Below, piece after piece: positions 60,454-64,000 of a stretch of 64,000 nt of DNA. The notes beneath the pieces were generated by a model. The model saw nothing but the letters and a program-made list of their open reading frames with translations, did no database searches and was not told the origin of the DNA. Numbering within the stretch: the first letter of the stretch is position 1; each line of letters begins with the position of its first letter. The translations under genes were made by a program, and so were the position numbers. Where the stretch lies: positions 92,954 to 156,953 of the forward strand of contig NW_005179027.1 of assembly GCF_000350225.1 (NCBI RefSeq). The letters are read 5' to 3'. This DNA comes from Chondrus crispus. Lineage: Eukaryota > Rhodophyta > Florideophyceae > Gigartinales > Gigartinaceae.

Positions 60454-63400
60454 TTGGGGCGGAGACACGCTCGCCAAGCGAGCCCCTCCAACCCCGATCC
60501 GACAGGCATGGGGACGCTCCGCCGACCGTGGCGTCTTAACAACGGGAGGCGCTCCCCCGATGACAAGGCCATCGAGCCAGTTTGTACACTGTCTCGACGT
60601 AATTACAAGGTCTACGCCGACCTTGGGCTCGCCACCTCCATCATGGTGCGTCAACTTACCATCCTGGACACGAGTGCCGGCTCCAATTTTGTCCGCGCCG
60701 ACACCCTGCCCAAAGGATGGGAGAGCTTAATCGAACCGGGGGAAGTCCGGACGATCGCCGACGCGAATGGGCGGCCGTTACGAACAAGCGGGTCCATCAC
60801 CCTCGTTGTTCGACTAGCAACTCGCACCATGAAATGCAAGTTCATCGTGTGCGAGCGCCTGGCAGGCCCTGTCATCCTGGGCTGTGACTTTAACGACAAG
60901 TTAGTCGAGGCCATCTATCCACGTCGGAACGTGGTCGAGCTCGATGATGGGACGAAAGTCCCCATCGTCAGAAAACCGGCAACTCGTCGAGCCGAAGCAC
61001 CTCCGCTCCCCTCGGAGCAGGAGTATGAAAACGACCCGGGTCGAGTTTCCTCCAAACTCAAGGTTTCTCGTCCGGTTACCATACCACCCGGGACGCAAGC
61101 CTGGGTGCATGTGACCAACGGTCGTACGGGTCTTTTCGTATTGGAACCCAACCCGCAGTTATATGCGAAACACCACGTCTCCCTGTCGAATGGGGTTGCG
61201 CACATCACCTCACTTCGAGAGTTCAAGGTCTTGGTAGCCAACTTCGTCTCAGCCCCTAAGCGCCTCTCGAAGAACCAGGTGCTGGGGTACGTTACCGCTC
61301 ATCCGCGTGCCATGATACGCACCGCGATGCCTCTCGACGACCTCCTAGCGGCGGAATTTACAGAAGGGGACAAGCCCCAATCTGAGAAGGGGGAGAAGCT
61401 CCCCCCAGCTTGGTCGAAGGAAGAACCCCAAGAGATTGACGCTGTCTCCCTCCAACATCTACCGTCGCATGTCCCCACGCGAGTACGTGACATGCTCACG
61501 CCGTACTCCCGGATGTGGAGTGGCGATCTCGGGGAAGTCCGGGCTACGCAGCACCGGATCGAACTCAACCCCGGCTCGAAGCCGTTTCGATGTCAGCCAT
61601 ATCGGGCTGGACCACGGTCTCGACAAGCCGAACAAGACGCCGTGGATGGGATGATCTCAAGCGGGGTCATCTCCCGATCACAATCAGAGTGGGCATCCCC
61701 GGTGGTTCTCATCCCCAAACCGGATGGATCCCTCCGCTTCTGCGTCGATTACAGACGTTTGAACGCGATGACAGTCCGGGACACTTACACGATTTCTCGC
61801 ATGGACGAGTGTCTGGACTCGCTCGGCGAAGCGAACGTGTTCACAACTCTAGATTGTAACTCGGGTTATTGGCAAATCCCCGTTGCGGAAGAAGACCGTC
61901 CGAAAACCACGTTCACGTGTCATGCCGGTACTTATCAATTTAACCGAATGCCGTTCGGGCTAATGAACGCGCCCGCCACATTCCAACGGATGTTGGACAT
62001 TCTCCTCTCTGGATACCGATGGAAGAGCTGCCCCATCTATCTAGATGACATTATCATATTCTCGAAGGATTATGAAACTCATCTCAAGGATGTCAAGGTT
62101 ATTCTCTCTGCGTTACAACAAGAGGGGTTATCACTGAAATTGAACAAGTGTAAATTCTTTCAGGACTCCGTGGAGTACCTGGGCCACATCATTCGACCCG
62201 GGGAACTTCATGTCCACCCAAGGAATGTCTCGGCTTTGGCCGAGGCCAAGCCGCCACGAACCCAGACCGAGCTCCGCTCGTTTCTGGGTATGTGTAACGT
62301 GTACCGACGTTTCGTCGACCACTTCGCCAAGATTGCGGCGCCGTTGACGTCCATGCTCAAGAAGGGAGAGCCCGATCGGCTCCCCGAACTGGACGAAGAT
62401 CGCAGGTCTGCCTTCGAAGCTCTGAAGACTTGCCTGATTTCCCCGCCGATCTTGCGACTACCGCGGCTGGGGCTACCGTATTCCCTCAGCACGGATGCAT
62501 CCGACGCCCAACTCGGTTGCACGTTATTACAGCAACACGAGGATGGTAACAGATACCCTGTCGGGTTCTGGTCGCGAACGCTCTCGTCGGCGGAAAGGAA
62601 TTACTCCACGACGGAGAAAGAATGTTTGGCCATCGTGTGGGCCATTCAGACGCTGCGTCCTTATTTGGAACGCGAGCGATTTACGGTCAGCACCGACCAT
62701 CACTCCCTTCGCTGGTTAATGAATCTCGCCGACGAAGCGGGCGTTTAGCACGGTGGCGCTTGCGCCTAGCCGAGTTTGAGTTCGACGTCACGTACGTGAA
62801 GGGCATCAAGAATTGTCTCGCCGACGCCCTCAGTCAAATACCGTCAACAGGGGGCACAACCGTCCCCATGGACGAAGAAATACCGTGCTTCTTCGTTTTG
62901 GAGTTTCACGAAGACAAGCCGGAAGTGGAATCCGAGGAGTGGGACGACGACATTCACGACGGATGCTTCGCCCTCGCCCCCCCGGCTTCCAAGGCCGCAA
63001 TTACACACGACGAGATTGTACTCGCTCAACACTCCGACCCGTTCTGTAAGGAGATCGCTTCCCATCTTAAGAAGGGGGACGATGTGGCCCAAATTCGCCT
63101 CTTCAAGTTCTTCATGAACAAGGAAGGGGTACTTTGTCGGAAAGCGCACCTTGACGGTGTTGAGCAAATCGTCGTACCAACCACTCTGCGCGAGCGAGTG
63201 TTGTATATGGCGCATTACCCCGCCGCCTCGGGACACCCCGGAGGCAGGCGTCTGTTCTACACATTAAGACAACGGTACTACTGGCCGAGTATGTCCGTCG
63301 ACGCATACGCCACAGTGAGAAGGTGCTCCGACTGTGCGAAAGCCCGCATTAAATTGCGTAAGCACAACGCGAAGTTGAAAACGTTCCCTCCGATGGGACC

Positions 63401-64000
63401 CTTGGAGTTTATCGCTATGGACATCCTCGGCGAACTCCCCAGAACACCAAGAGGCAATCGATACCTCTTGGTAATATCTGATCGTTACTCAAAGCTGACC
63501 CGAACGGTGCCGCTTAAGAGAATTACCGCCGAGACCGTTGCTCAGGCGTTCGTCACACACTGGGGCTTCGTATACGGAGCCCCAGTGAAACTACTCTCCG
63601 ACCATGGGAGTCAATTCAAGTCAAGGTTCTTCCTTGCCGTGTGCAAAATCCTCCGCGTCGAAAGCGTGTTCACCACAGCTTATCACCCACAAGCTAATGG
63701 ACAAGTGGAGAGGTTCAACCGCACCCTGGTATCCTCCCTACGGCACTACTTAGCCGACAACCAACGCGATTGGGACCAGTTCACGGACGCGCTAACCTAC
63801 GGTTACAATTGTACCGTGAATCGCATGATCGGTATGAAGCCGTTTGATCTTGTTTTATCCCGGACACCGGCGCCGCTTTCCATCCAACAGACCCCCACAC
63901 TGGAACAGGATGTCTCGCGGACGCAATATAAGCTCCGTTTCTTAACGTGGTTACGCGGGCTAATGTCAACAGCCCGTGACACGCTGCTCGCCGGTGAAGA
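60454..64000 (+). mobile_element. E3 pol region (3' end outside window)
   Basis: Motifs in order: protease DTSAGS, RT block PVVLIPKPDGSLRFCVDYR and YLDDIIIFS, RNase H STDHHSLRWL, integrase zinc finger (HYPAASGHPGGRR, then CSDCAKA) and catalytic core (DILGELP, LLSDHGSQFKSRFF, ANGQVERFNRTL). The order is that of Ty3/gypsy. Broken. Confidence 0.82.

Larger units (their letters stand above)
57111..64000 (+). mobile_element. Element E3: Ty3/gypsy retrotransposon, running off the window
   Basis: A probable 5' LTR (57111-58158) is followed by a primer-binding-like site (TGGGTCTCCCGACC from 58161), gag (58.3-60.4 kb), then protease, reverse transcriptase, RNase H and integrase (60.45 kb to the window end). 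Chromodomain and 3' LTR, if present, lie outside. It is broken, with a handful of interruptions. Gag and pol are clearly related to E1, but the LTR is different and longer. Confidence 0.85.

Noticed and set aside
1-64000. tRNA or rRNA genes
   Set aside because: I looked for GGTTCGAAT-type T-loops and conserved rRNA blocks and found none that fold convincingly; a covariance-model scan would be decisive.

Overview
The window looks like nuclear DNA of a red alga, with a florideophyte such as Chondrus crispus as my best guess. This is inference from gene style: compact host genes with few, short GT-AG introns, tight convergent and divergent spacing, and a large load of chromodomain Ty3/gypsy and copia elements. 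No rRNA, tRNA or organellar gene is visible. There is one assembly gap of 100 N (11746-11845).

Host gene island (1-20.1 kb). In order: a two-RRM RNA-binding protein cut by the window edge (+), a disordered coiled-coil protein with an R-SNARE-like tail (-), DDB1 (+), a WDTC1/DCAF9-like WD40-TPR protein (-), an NAD(P)-binding SDR protein (+, one intron), cap-binding protein CBP20/NCBP2 (-, one intron), an SPPL3-type intramembrane protease (-), ribosomal protein S13/uS15 (+, one intron), the coactivator MBF1 (+, three introns) and a membrane-anchored RING-H2 protein (-). DDB1 and the putative DDB1-CUL4 substrate receptor are convergent neighbours. S13 and SPPL3 share a 402-bp divergent promoter region with a perfect inverted CCAAT palindrome.

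Transposon region (20.1-64 kb). A 670-bp pogo/Tigger-like DNA transposon with TA target duplications encodes a short ORF ending in a PCNA-binding-like motif. Next comes a PIF/Harbinger element (Myb-like ORF plus the tail of a convergent transposase), cut by a Ty3/gypsy chromovirus (element E1, 23397-32900) that keeps its 5' LTR but has no visible 3' LTR. Abutting E1 is a gag-bearing LTR element with no visible pol (E2, 32901-39451, minus strand) with 577-bp LTRs, chromodomain-like segments, a 78-79 bp minisatellite and duplicated hairpin modules. Its far side is the 3' half of a piggyBac-like transposase gene. Beyond lie a multi-membrane-span unknown protein, decayed unknown genes, long palindromes and a second pogo-like MITE (47238-47572). 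A copia element with 111-bp LTRs (48107-52655) carries a nested solo gypsy LTR (49244-49877). An Ulp1-like protease ORF and a decayed membrane-protein-like region follow, and a third gypsy element (E3, about 57111 to beyond the window end) closes the window.

The layering gives a relative history. Harbinger was hit by E1. E1 and a piggyBac element are now joined through E2, whose flanks do not share a target duplication. The copia element was hit by a gypsy LTR relative of E1 that later collapsed to a solo LTR.
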